The notes beneath the pieces were generated by a model, which saw nothing but the letters and a program-made list of their open reading frames with translations, made no database searches and had not been told where the DNA came from. Shown piece after piece: positions 45,343 through 56,442 of a stretch of DNA of 64,000 nt. The first letter of the stretch is position 1. Every line of letters begins with the position of its first letter. This DNA is from Iris pallida. Its lineage: Eukaryota > Streptophyta > Magnoliopsida > Asparagales > Iridaceae. The stretch lies in the NCBI GenBank assembly GCA_029216955.1, contig JANAVB010003400.1, positions 17,310,951 through 17,374,950 of the forward strand, in the 5' to 3' direction. The position numbers and the translations under genes were made by a program.

Positions 45343-46253
45343 CCGACCGTGGGTAAGTTTGAATATTAAATGATAGTTTTACATGTTTATGTTTCTTATT
45401 ATGAATTATTTAAAAAAATCTAGACAAGTAGAAAGATCACATAATAATAGCTACTAGTTTCACTCTCTACTTAGTGCAGATTTATGTGAGCTTGACCATA
45501 GTAGCTCACACATATGTGTTATGTACTGACCTACATTGTGGATACTATTTTAGGTAAGCAGGAGACGAGAGGATTTTAGGTTAGGCGCTAAAGTTCGTCC
45601 AGCCCAATGGAGCTTATTTGATCGCCTAGAAGTTGTTTTCAATTCAAGTCTAGTAGTTTTCATTTTGAAGGTGTCTCTATCTGCTGTTTAAATAAAGGGA
45701 TATGATGTATCGACATTATAGCTATTTTCAAAAAGTGTTTCAAGGAGTAATTTGTCAGCGAGTCAGGGCATTTTGAGTCGTAAGTATTGTATTTTGTATC
45801 CTATCAATCAATAAAAGAAGTACTTTCTATTTTAAACCTCTGTGTCAAATTTGGTTTTCTGTAGTTAAATTTTATGCTTGTATTGTGTTTTGTTAGCCTA
45901 GTTGTATTGTGCAGGTACTGGCCTTGTCAAGCGTAACTTAGGCTTGCATGGCATCACGCCCAAGCGAGGACAATCAGTTCCACAGAGATCAAATTGAGGA
46001 CGAAAGATCCTGCGAGATCGGGGTGTGACACTAGACGAGTCTACCCTCATTTTGGTATATCGTGTCTCACTCAAATATGTTCATTTGTACTACATTTTTT
46101 GCACAACTTTAGGGTCAAAATCGTCATTTTAGCCTTTACCGTAACATTCAATGTACTTTCCAAATCCAAATATTTCATACCAATATATAGTTTTGTCATA
46201 TTTGAGCCTACTACACACATACCAATGATGTCCCACTCAATTGAGTTCTCATG
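45343..46253 (+). other. Unassigned sequence with LTR-like end
   Basis: 45343-46010 shows no gene or known repeat. At about 45993 AAATTGAGGACGAAAG (polypurine-proximal style) precedes GGGGTGTGACAC, and 46020-46253 resembles 30610-30880. It may be the start of another LTR, cut at 46253 by Tat2. Confidence 0.4.
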
Positions 46254-46690
46254 TGTTATTTTTAGAGACTAAAAATTAAGCTGCGCCACCCATTAAAGTA
46301 TTCGATCTTCAGATGGCGCCAAATCATTATGTTGCGCCAAACTATCAAGTTGCGCAGCATCATGTTGCGCCAATATCTGGTTGCGCTGGAGTAAGGTTGC
46401 ACAAGTACCACGTGGCGCACTTTCTCGAGAAGCTGTAACGGTATCATCATTTCCTGACAAACTGATAGCATGGAGATTAAGGAAAATCCATTTGAATCCT
46501 GCGCAACGCGGCGCTCGAGAAAATTTTGTCAACATGTAATTAATGCTGACAGTTGGTTCGCGCAAGTCATTGTGTGGCGTGAGAATTAATCAGTAAAGCA
46601 CAAAAGACCTAGTCAAAGGCGCCAGTTGTTGAGTTGCACCCATGCGCAACCAGGCTAGTTGGCGCCACCTGATCAACTCTTATTTTAAAG

Positions 46691-47205
46691 CAGGGTGACG
46701 TGGCGCACAAGCCACCAACTTCGTAATGCATGCTCAATACACTGCCCACGACCACGCGCATCTCAATCAAACGATGCAACACGCCCACAGTAGTTGGCGC
46801 AACACCTCGCACAAGTCGCTACAATGTGCCAACGTGCAACCTGAGGAAGCTTGCACAGGGTAATCAGATAGTATTCAGAACAGAGTGACGTGGTGCGCAA
46901 GCCACAAACTTTGCAGAACGTGCCCACTATAATGCCCACGACCATGCGTATCTCAATCAAACGATGCAACCCGTCTACAGCAGTTGGCGCAACTTCTCGT
47001 GCAAGTCGCTATATTGCGCCCACGCGCAACCTGATAAAGCTCGCGCAGGGTAATCAAATAGTGTTCAGAACAGAGTGACATGGTGAGCAAGCCACAAACT
47101 TCATAGAACGTGCCCACTATACTGCCTACAACCACGTGCATCTCAATCAAACGATGCCACGCGTCTACAGCAGTTAGTGCAACCGTTCGTGCAAGTGAAC
47201 AGGAG
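46691..47205 (+). repeat. 190-bp tandem repeat in the Tat2 LTR (2.7 copies)
   Basis: Units begin CAGRGTGACRTGGYG at 46691, 46881 and 47071, exactly 190 bp apart, and share ATCTCAATCAAACGATGC and GTTCAGAA ends. They sit upstream of the TATA box, like promoter repeats. Confidence 0.9.
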
Positions 47206-47263
47206 GCACTCAACCTGAAGTGCATGCAATCCAGAATAACTACTAAATAGTTATTTCATGAAC

Positions 47264-47274
47264 TCTATAAATAG
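47264..47274 (+). promoter_or_regulatory. Tat2 LTR TATA box
   Basis: TCTATAAATAG, about 215 bp before the LTR end and just after the 190-bp repeats. Confidence 0.7.
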
Positions 47275-47494
47275 AGTTTCAAATCAATCCCAAAGGATCA
47301 AGAGTGATCATAATCTCCTGCTAAAGTGCGGTTGCATCCTCCAGAGGCTCGTGTCTTCGATATCACATCATCCAAGGGATAAAGTGATCATCTTCTGATT
47401 AGATTCCTATAGTTGTACTTCCGAGAAATCAATTATACTCTTGTACCCTTTTTTCTAAGTTTGTAATAAAGACTTTTTGTTCTTGCAAACAAAA

Positions 47495-47511
47495 TGGCGA
47501 CTCTGCTGGGG
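47495..47511 (+). other. Tat2 primer-binding site
   Basis: TGGCGACTCTGCTGGGG, identical to Tat1 at 8505-8521. Confidence 0.85.
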
Positions 47512-47699
47512 GCGACTTTCTCCTCCGACGAGAAAGTGACAACTCAATGTGATACCGCGTCAATCGGCAAGACGTAGAAGACTCTGGTCGTTCAAGTCGA
47601 CCAAACAACCTACTTGACCATGATCATTGCTGTGGTGCCAAATGTACTGCTGTCGCTGTTAAGAGCATGATGTGCTCTGTTTGGACTCCTAAGTCCTCG

Positions 47700-48070
47700 A
47701 CGGCACAATCCCCTGCCTCTGCGCAACTTGCGCCCATCACTGCCTTGGCACAATCTAAGGAAAACATTCTTTTGGCTATTCCTTCCACTTCTCCGATTCT
47801 GAAATCGAAGGAGACTTTTGTCTCGACATACTGCTGTCCAAAATAAGAGAAGGTACCCATTGGCCTTTACTTTGCTAGCGCAACCTGTACATGTTCCTGC
47901 TTCTGCGCAACTTGCGCTCATCATTGCCTTGGCATAATCTAAGGGAAACAGTCTTTTAGCTAATCCCTCCACTTCTCCAATTCTGAAATCGAAGGAGACT
48001 TTATCTCGACACATTGCTGTCCAAAACAAGGAAAAATGCCCTTTGACCTTTTTCTCCCTGGCACAACCTG
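47700..48070 (+). repeat. 184-bp tandem duplication within Tat2 ORF1
   Basis: GCGCAACTTGCGC at 47721 and 47905, and CTGAAATCGAAGGAGACTTT about 47800 and 47985, mark two diverged copies 184 bp apart. As 184 is not a multiple of three, it breaks the frame. Confidence 0.85.
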
Positions 48071-48830
48071 CACATATTCCTGCTCCGACGCAACTTGCGC
48101 ATATTCATGCTCTGGCGCAACCTATGCCTATTCACGCTCTGGCGCAACCTACACATACTTCTACACTAGCGCAACTTAAAAAGAAGTACTGCTTAGTGGA
48201 TCCCTCTTTGTCACCAAATAAGAAGTTTAGTAAGAAATCACTAAATCAAGAAAAACGCTCTTTAGCTTTTCCTCAGTCTGCTCGAGTCATTGACTGGGTG
48301 GAAAGTACTGCTAATTTAGATAGGAATTCTATTCTCCATAACAAAGACAACCAAATCTCTGTCAGGAAGATGGATTCTATTCAGAATAAACTTTTCACGC
48401 AAAAGGGTATTATGCCTACTCCAAAAAGGTCAGGACAGGATCTACCAAACCTATGTATCTCAAGATCCCGACAAGGCAAACTATTTGTATCTCAAGTAGA
48501 TGTACAAGTAGCTCCCCTGTCAGACTTGCGCACCTATATCAACAGGTGGCAATCAGTGTCAAACTCGAGAAATCACAAGATGTATCAAGCGCAACCTGCA
48601 CCAATTGCTAACTTGCACCACAGGAAGAATACTGAGGTGAAAAATCTTGAGATTTATGCTAACCAGCTTAGCACGTCCTTGTACACTCAAGGTACAGGAC
48701 ACCTCAAGAACAGGAACCATGTCCCAAATATCGTCAAGGACTACATTCCTGCGACTTCTTCTCGTCCTGTTAGTGACCTTCGTGAACTTTTAACACAGAA
48801 GCTGAAGGTTGCAAATCCATCCATCCAACG

Positions 48831-49750
48831 GTGGACCAACAGTATCATTGTGATCACCACCATGAAGTTATCATCAAATGCTACTGTCAGTCAGCCAAAC
48901 GGTCCGTCTTTGACCGTTTGAATTATGTTCAGACTCCTGAACCAATCCTAGTGTACGAAGATGAATTACTCTATGCTCCTGTCAACATGGCATCTCGAAG
49001 CACTGGGGGTGGAAAACGTCCAAGACGTAATGCATCTCGCAGTCCCAGTCAATAGTACTTAGATCGGATTCGTGAATCCGGTGAAGGAGTATACCAATAT
49101 ACTAGATCAAGAAGCCGAGAAATAATCGTTCAAAGGAATCTTCCTTCCGACCAAGAAATAATCGGTCAAAGGAATCTTCTAGATTCTAACCAAGATTCCT
49201 TCAGTCAAATGGACATTCATGTCACTTATTCTGGGGGTGGTTCCTCATATGACTTTGATGCTGATAGTAAAAGTTCTGAAAGGACCATCCTTTCCACTAG
49301 CTCATCTTTGAGGGCTAGAGAAGTGACTACTTATGCCGTCACAGAAGATCAAGAAACTTCTAGTTCTAACAGTCAAGAGCAGAGAATTGCTGCTTTGGAG
49401 GCTAGTTTGAAGAACATGGCCGAGATGATGACAAGCATGCATGTTGTGATTATGGCACAACATACAGTTCCACCGGTCGTGAATCTGATTTCGACTCAGG
49501 AACCTATCACAACATCAGCTGCCATCAATATTGATCTTGGGGTATAGTCTCCTCACACCGCTTCTATTCCTGTGCAGGCTATTCCAAGTCAATCTGGTGT
49601 CGTCGGTGGTACTTATCATGCATTACCCCCTCCTAATATATCGAATCAATCCACACCTCCACAATCAATAGGAGATAACATTGAGGCGGTAAAATTTTTA
49701 CGTACTCAATTTGAAGCTTTCAAGCAAGAAAGATGGCCTGCAAAAACTTA
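48831..49750 (+). pseudogene. Tat2 ORF1-gag junction and gag N-terminus
   Basis: Contains YHCDHHHEVIIKCYCQ and RSVFDRLNY (48840-48930), conserved with Tat1, then MASRSTGGGKRPRRNASRSPSQ with a TAG at 49054 where Tat1 has Gln, a serine-rich region, and a coiled-coil-like ALEASLKNMAEMMTSMH (about 49390-49440). A TAG at 49545 ends the open segment; the remaining part up to about 49750 (RTQFEAFKQER) is recognisable by comparison with Tat1. Confidence 0.75.
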
Positions 49751-51074
49751 GGATCAAATAACCCTATTCTATAGAATGGAAGGAAGTCCAATTTTCTCCA
49801 AAATACAAACCCCCTACTATTATGCTGTTTGATGGCAGCACATCTCCAAGTCAATACCTCAATCACTTTGAAGTAATGACTGATCAACTTCAACCAAAAT
49901 GATGCTCTTCTTACTAGAGTATTTGTCGGCTGTTTAGCTGGTGCAGCATATGAATGGTATCGTAGTTTACCAGATGGTTGTATAACCTCTTTCGCTGGCT
50001 TCTTACAAATGTTCTTGGAATAATTTTATAAAGGAACCAATGACGTGACTATGTCCGCTCTCATCAAAATCAAACAACGACATAATGAAACTACTGAACG
50101 CTTTATTGAATGAATCCGCCGTGAAGCACTCAAAATGCCTTCGGAACCCCATATGCTTTGCCTATAGACACTTACAAATTAAACATGTTGCCTATAATCA
50201 GCATGTGGACGGGATCAACACAATTCTAGGACTGGCCTTCCTTCATTGTGAACGCAAAGTAGCAGAATAGAGCGCTGACAAGTTCAAGCAATTAGGTATT
50301 CAAATGCCTAATCTTGACAAAGATGAACACGCTACACCAAATAATAGTGGCCGTCAGAACAATCGCAAGAGCAAGAAGACTTTAGCCATTAATCCCAATG
50401 GCAAAGAAGCCCTAGCCATCAATGTAAATCAGCCAACATCTACCCCAATAACACCACCACAAAGGGCACCAAGTCCAAAAGAAGAATACGCTATTGATGA
50501 AGATGATATCATGAGTATCATTGATTGTCTCATCAAGAGCAATAAACTTCATCTTCCAGAACCAAAACGGCCAGAGGAAGTTGGTAAGACTGACCATCCT
50601 AAATATTAAGTTTACCACGGGTTTATTGGACATCCAACTCGAGCATGCTATGTGCTCAAGGGTAAAATTCAGTAGATGGTCAATTCCGGTACAATCACTC
50701 TTCAACAAGACGAGAAAACTGTAATGGCTAATGTCGTCTCTTTACAGTTTGGAGATTTTCCAGCTAAACTTGTGCAAGATGGTGTCATCCCCATCCCGAG
50801 AACTACTCTAGAGATTGTTAATCTTCCACCTGTACGAACTGATGGTCTTGTTCCTCTGTCTACTGATAAAGGAAAAATTATTTGGATCCATCCAGATTTA
50901 GTGGCAGACATTGAAACACCATATTTTTCCACCAAGTCTAAGAAGTCCACTAAAAATAAATCATGTCATATGATTTCATTTGGTGAACATTGTCTTCCAC
51001 CTCTAACTGCTACCTTCATCTCTGTCACTCCCGTTTTCCGTTGTACGTATTTTCAGTATACGTATACGGATTTC
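49751..51074 (+). pseudogene. Tat2 gag capsid/nucleocapsid region (heavily broken)
   Basis: Fragments in changing frames: VFVGCLAGAAYEWYRSLPDG (about 49918-49980), IKIKQRHNETTERFIE, then an open segment 50304-50609 with EEYAIDEDDIMSIIDCLIKS and LPEPKRPEEV, then VSLQFGDF and IIWIHPDLVADIE (50740-50910), ending near NKSCHMIS. Stop codons occur at least four times. The tail 50980-51070 still matches Tat1 (NICPPSLAPP against HCLPPLTAT) but is cut by the chromovirus. Confidence 0.8.
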
Positions 51075-51218
51075 TGACGTTTGTCAGGTAGACCGTAATT
51101 AGACTTATCTTGTTTAGCCTAGTCTTGATTTAATCTTGACTTAGTTTATTTTAATTTGGTTCGATTCAATTTGACTTGGCTTGGCTTGGTTTGTTTTGGT
51201 TTAAGATGGAGAGATTTT

Positions 51219-51229
51219 GTATAAAAACC
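51219..51229 (+). promoter_or_regulatory. Chromovirus LTR TATA box
   Basis: TGTATAAAAAC in the 5' LTR, about 400 bp upstream of the minisatellite, which would therefore be in the transcript. Confidence 0.6.
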
Positions 51230-51624
51230 AACTCCTCTCTCCTTCATTATTTAAATTTACTTCTTCATTTTCTCCATTTACTCCTCCCACCTACCAAGAC
51301 CTAGACAAGTGCAACTTGCTTCATGATGGATCTCAAGTTTTATTGTTCCCTTCTCTTTCTTACTTTATTTTAAGCCTCTTTAGAACTTGACATTTTTGAT
51401 GGATTCTTGTAGATCTAAGTTTATAATTTTTTTCGGTTATTCTTTGTTTTGATCTCTGAAACTTGGTTATTTTTTAGATCTAATGGTTTCATGTTGTAGG
51501 GAATTCAATTCTACCCAATTTTGGCTTTTGAACCGCTTGATTTCGACTTCGTATGAGCAAGTTATGCCAATTTTGTGTTCATGGGATCCCCACACCTTTT
51601 GGTGTTGTTGGATGATGAACAGTG

Positions 51625-51980
51625 TCGCGCACGCGCCCGCGCGCCGTGCTAGCGCGCAACGTGCGCCGTAGGTAATTTTGTCCGGGCGTAACGTGCAACT
51701 TGCGCGGCCGCATGCCCGCGCGCCGTACTTGCGCGCAACGTGCGCCGTGGGCGATTTTGCCAGCGCATAACGTACAACTTACGCTGCCGCGTGCACGCAG
51801 GATTTTCTGTCGTGCGCCCGCACGCCGTGCTTGCGCGCAACGTACGCCGTGGACGATTTTGCCCGCGTGCAACGCGCAACTTGCGCGGCCGTGCGCCAGC
51901 GCAATTTTCTGCCACGCAATGTGTGCCGTGCTTGCGCACAACGTGTGTTGTGGGCTGTTTTGCTCGCACAACTTGTGCGC
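51625..51980 (+). repeat. GC-rich minisatellite in the chromovirus 5' LTR
   Basis: About 3.5 units of roughly 100 bp, with core GCCGTGCTTGCGCGCAACGT and GCAACTTGCG. CpG-rich in AT-rich surroundings. Long ORFs across it are repeat artefacts. Confidence 0.9.
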
Positions 51981-53641
51981 AGGTCACTCCAAATGTCTGT
52001 TTTTGCCTCTTTGAGCTGTTTTGAAGATAAAATCTTAAAAAACTCAAAATATGAAAGTTGTAGATCTTTTTCTCGGCTTCAAGAATATGTTACTAGCTAT
52101 TTTATGCAAGTTTCTCTCATTCATGATAATGTAAGGATATAACGCGATAGTGGCCTATTAAGGCGCACTCTTAACAAGTATCAAGTAACATGATAATTTT
52201 TGATAGTGACTCGTCGTGGTGCACTCTTGACAAATAACTTGACATGATAATTCTTGATGGGGGTCCGTTGTGACGCACTCTTGACTTGATAAAGTAACCT
52301 AACATGATAATCTTGATATGATGTTGCAACGGCGATCTTGACTTGCTAAGTAACTCTTGCCTTGACACCGTGGGTGTTTGTGCTTGTATAAGCTACATGT
52401 CTCATCTTGTATCATGTCTAGGACATAGATTCCTGGTTACCACGGTCAGGGATTCTTACTGAATCTGACTAGGATAATGACTAGATTGATCAAGTAGTCC
52501 ATGAAGAGATTTCCCAGCTACAGGCAGTCTCGTTATCTGGGCACTTTTAATTGGACTTATAGCCTGCCGTCGAGTAGGGCACATTTTTAGCACATTGTCA
52601 TGTGTTGCACCCCCAAGTCACCTAATCCAACTCTCTCAACTTGCAACTGGATAACCTGGATTAAGTATGTAGGGCTTGTGGCTGTTAGAACATCTCAATG
52701 CATCTTGTTAGTAACTAGGCTTGTGATAACCCTAGTTAGTTAAAGTATCAAGCCATACTCATTGCTTGGTCGTAATTAATGGATGGAGTCTAGTCTAGCC
52801 TTGCCTAGACAAGGCCAATACATGGTTACTTCAGCCCGTTACTGTTATGCTTTACTTATTCGATAATTGGTTAGAAACTAAGTTTTGTTCAGGTGAAGGG
52901 TTACAACCCCGGTCCTTGTTTGGTTTACATGTTGTAACTTGGTTACTAGAATAGTCCTTTAGTTATCTTATCATTTATCACCCTATTTTCTCTAACTCAT
53001 GTCTTTCGTTATGCTTTATGTATCATGTGCTAATATGCTGGTTTTAGTTCTTAAGTGAAGCCTTCCTTATGGTACTTGATCTTTCTAGGGTCTGACCCAG
53101 CTGGTTTTGTATGGCCAGATTTTGGAGTAGCTCCCAAGGATCTCCCTGCCTTCTAGCCAGATGGTGAACACCAGACATAATCCTGGCAACGAGTGGGTTT
53201 CTAATTTTGCTCTCCCACTTTATTGTAAATTATTCTTTTGAGGCGTTTAGCCGTCGAGCAAGTGTTATCTCGTATTAAAACTTTAATTTCTGTCTGCCTA
53301 CGGGATGTTACATGATTGACAAATCCTAGGGTTGATCATGTATGACTTAAACTCTTGCTAGTCTTCGTATTTTGTATGACTAGCTTTATGATCATCTGAA
53401 TATGTAATGTTTGGGATGCCTTACTTTAAATGTATGATGATCTTACATCTTATAACAATTAATTGCTTTTTGAGATTGAGACACTAGGCTTGTTTATGAC
53501 CATAAGAGACTGTTGGCTTGTAGATAAACCCTCATGCATCTAGACAACCGTGATCGTATATCGAGGTAGATTATACTTTAATGTACGTAGTTGGCTGTAC
53601 CTGTCCCCCGCTCTCTAGTATTCTGGTTCTGGGGCTTGACA

Positions 53642-53669
53642 TGATTTAAGTGGTGGCTCATACAGGTCT
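53642..53669 (+). other. Chromovirus primer-site-like motif
   Basis: TTAAGTGGTGGCTCATACAG follows the 5' LTR; the core is shared with 21241-21264 and 28056-28083. The usual TGGTATCAGAGC is not present. 53670-53930 is an untranslated leader with nothing else recognised. Confidence 0.5.
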
Positions 53670-53929
53670 TGTAAATCAAGATGTGTGGGGTTTTTACCGA
53701 ATAGATGTCTCAATCAGCACTCGCCCTTGATCTCTACTCGTGTCTCCTAATCTTTCTGAAATCTTGACCTGATCACATGCTTATATCCTCGACCTATTTT
53801 GATCCTTCCTTATTATTTCCTATATCATTTCTTCAGTGGCATTGTTTCTGGTACTGCCGATCAGCTCGGCAGAGCACCTCCAGTTGACTAACAGCAACCT
53901 GGGGACCAAGTCCAATACTCTGGAGCAGC

Positions 53930-55117
53930 CTCCCAAGTCATGCATTTCGGGGATCTAGAGCCCCCAGTTCAACCTGTCCAGCCTGCAGAGCCTAATAATG
54001 GAACCTTGGTGGGACTCATCATAGAATTGCTTGCCTCACAATATGGTCACGGCGATGCCCTGCACCAGACAGTACAAGATGCTATAGGCAGAGTTGGTTA
54101 TCAAGGGAACAATGCAGCAACAACTTCAAGCGCCTGAACCATCCTTTATTTAGCGAAACTGAAGATGCTATTGCTGCTGATGCTTGTCTTCAGGATACAG
54201 AGGTTATCCTGGAAGCAGCTAGGATTCCTGAGGATGAGAAGGTGGACGTTGTGCGCCTGCAATTATTGGACTTAGCCCGCACCTGGTGGGCGATGCTAGC
54301 GGTGGGTTCGGCGATGCCTGTCTTATGGGCGGTATTCAGCGACAAGTTCCAGACCAAGTACTTCGACGCAGTAGTTCGGTATGATCTGCAGACGAGATTC
54401 ACTAACCTCAAGCAGATGGGAAGGACGGTCGATGGATATGCGGCCGAGTTTTCTAGACTTAGTCGGTTTGCTCCCACCTTGGTGGCAACCGAATTGGACC
54501 GAGCCCAGCGATTCCAGCAAGGACTCCACCTAGAGATCATTATATCAGTGAAGCAGTTTGAGCACCAGACGTTTGATGCCATCTTGCGAGCAGCAAAGAG
54601 GCATGAATATACTTCTTAGAGGATTGTAGATAGCAGCGGAGGACGGAAGAGGTCTCATGGGCAGATGTCCCAGTCATCAGCACCAGCCCCGACAGCTAGG
54701 GCTTTAACAATTGGAGCTCCTAGGAGGGCGACCACATTTTTATCGGTTCAACACTCAATATCGACGTATCCTCAGTAGCAGAAGCATAAGCAGTCTTTCG
54801 CAATGGGCTGCTCTCATTGTGGAAAGCCATGACATGTAGTATCAGAATGTTCGAGAGCATAAGGATTGTGCTTGGCTTGTAGGGCACCGGACTACAAGAT
54901 AGGGTCCTGTCCGAATAGAGCCAGTTTATCATCATCAAACCTAACCAGTCCATCGGTTAGAGGTCCAGCACCAGTACAGCAGTAGCAGTACCAGCCTTCG
55001 AGTCCATTGCTGCCTTAGGCTCAACAGTATGCCCAGGTTCAGATTCAAAATAGGCAGAGAGGTCACCAGCAGAGGGGACCAGCACCAAGAGGACAAGGTC
55101 AAGCGACGGCTCTGACC
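53930..55117 (+). pseudogene. Chromovirus gag
   Basis: An N-terminal segment from 53940 (MHFGDLEPPVQPVQPAEP) and a frameshift near 54135 lead to the capsid domain 54160-54620: VILEAARIPEDEKVDVVRLQ, LLDLARTWW, FSDKFQTKYF, VDGYAAEFSRLSRFAP, ELDRAQRFQQGL. Nucleocapsid follows with two knuckles, CSHCGKP(stop)HVVSEC, where TGA replaces the conserved Gly, and CLACRAPDYKIGSC, where His is replaced by Tyr. TAG or TAA stops near 54620, 54776, 54860, 54985 and 55015, several after CAG codons. The knuckle pair resembles that of the gag-only element. Confidence 0.85.
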
Positions 55118-55516
55118 GTGGCAGAAGAATTTGCATCAGGTGAGGTAGTGTTATGTACCATTCTCGTTAACTCTTTTCCAGTATCAGTATTATTTGATTC
55201 GTGTGCATTGTATTCATTTATGTATGCACGATTCGTAACACGGGTAGGACTGGAGCCCGAGTCATTATCAGTAAGGCTCAATATACTTATTGGTAACGGT
55301 CTTGTAGGGGTAGATAGAGTCTATTTCTCGTGTCGAATTATAGTTAGCGGTAGAGAGTTTCCTGCTAGATTGATAGAATTTCCGATGGCCGACTATGATG
55401 TGGTCCTAGGAATGGATTGGTTGAAGGATCAATACGCAAAAATAGACTGCATATTGGCAGGATTATTTTTGGTATTCCAAGCGAACCAGAGTTTTTATTT
55501 TCCAAAGGCGAAGTAG
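55118..55516 (+). pseudogene. Chromovirus aspartic protease
   Basis: VSVLFDSCALYSFM is the active site, with the usual Asp-Ser-Gly changed to Asp-Ser-Cys, so probably inactive. Downstream are the FPVSVLF strand, IIVSGREFPARLI and [12 protein letters not shown]. The reading continues in the next frame after about 55500. Confidence 0.85.
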
Positions 55517-56442
55517 AACCTTCTCCACCAGTATTGCGGATGGCAGTAGCAGAAGCAGTTCAATTTCCCAGAGTAGTAGAAGAGTTTCCTGATGTGTTTT
55601 TCGAAAAGCTTCCACGTATGCCACCGGAGAGGGAAATTGAGTTCACCATTGATTTGCTTCCAGGGACGGCACCAGTGTCAGAGAGAGTCTACAGAATGGT
55701 ACCATCAGAGTTAGATATCCTATACAAAATGATTGAAGAACTCAGAACCAAGGGATTCATTCGTGCTCGTGGATAACCTTGGGGAGCCTCGATGCTTCTT
55801 GTGAAAAAGAAGGATGGTACGTCAAGATTATGTGTCGATTATCGTACCTTGAATTCTGTAACAATCAAGAACAGATATCCCCTACCAAAGATAGATGATT
55901 TATTTGATCAACTCAGCGGGATAACAGTATTATCGAAGATTGACTTGCTGTCAGGGTACTATCAGATCAGAGTCAAAGAGCAAGACATCCCAAAGGCAAC
56001 ATTCAGATCTAGATATGGACATTGGGAGTTCCTTGTTATGCCATTTGGAGCGACCATTGCGTCAGCCGTATTCATGGACCTCATGAATCATATCTTCATA
56101 CCCTATTTGGACCAGTTCGTGATAGTGGTCATAGACGACATCTTGGTCTATAGCAAGAGTTAGACGGAGCATGAGCAGCATCTCCATGTAGTTCTTCAGA
56201 TTCTCAGGGAACACCAGTTGTACGCGAAGTTCAGTAAGTGCAAATTTTGGCTTGATTGCATTTTGTACTTAGGTCATATCATCACAAGAGGTAGAGTGGA
56301 AGTTGACCCCCAGAAGATAGTGGCTATAGAGACATGGCCAGTACCTAGCACCGTCGCAGAAGTTCGGAGTTTTCTAGGATTGTCCGGCTATTATCGACGG
56401 TTTGTGTCAGAATTTGTTCGGATGTGCAGTTTGCTTGGATAG
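55417..56442 (+). pseudogene. Chromovirus reverse transcriptase
   Basis: [20 protein letters not shown], then [56 protein letters not shown] and the catalytic [12 protein letters not shown] (56130-56160). A TAA at 55774 and a TAG at 56161 interrupt. The thumb/connection [27 protein letters not shown] follows. A frameshift near 56445 moves to the RNase H frame. Confidence 0.92.

Larger units (their letters stand above)
46254..47487 (+). repeat. Tat2 5' LTR
   Basis: The start is taken at TGTTATTTTTAGAG, where similarity with the 30.8-kb repeat ends; the end is CA at 47487, seven bases before the primer site. Rich in TTGCGC, GCGCC and GCGCAAC. The start is approximate and the partner LTR lies outside the window. 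Small ORFs in it are repeat by-products. Confidence 0.65.
47494..48921 (+). pseudogene. Tat2 ORF1 (broken)
   Basis: Starts MATLLGATFSSDEK at 47494, inside the primer site, and is homologous to Tat1 ORF1 (KTLVVQVDQTTY against KTLVVHFDQTAY). A TAG stops it after 27 codons, and a tandem duplication of 184 bp disturbs the frame. From 48043 the same frame is open to 48921 with Ala/Gln/Pro/His repeats (LAQPxHxxALAQ) written by the GCGCAAC motif, then SDLRELLTQKLK near 48775-48810. Near 48830 the frame shifts to that of gag. Function unknown; likely fused to gag in an intact relative. Confidence 0.7.
51075..53641 (+). repeat. Chromovirus 5' LTR
   Basis: 2567 bp, ending GGGGCTTGACA. TATA box at 51219, GC-rich minisatellite at 51625-51980. 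From about 51556 on it matches the 3' LTR; a segment at 53310-53470 is missing in the 3' copy. The start is inferred from the TG and the flank. Confidence 0.75.

Noticed and set aside
48043..48200. Gene start at 48043 as independent gene
   Set aside because: Same frame and family as the ORF1 that begins in the primer site at 47494; the Met is internal.
51579..52142. Several 100-130-codon ORFs on both strands
   Set aside because: GC-rich minisatellite has few stops; all frames stay open and no known motif appears.
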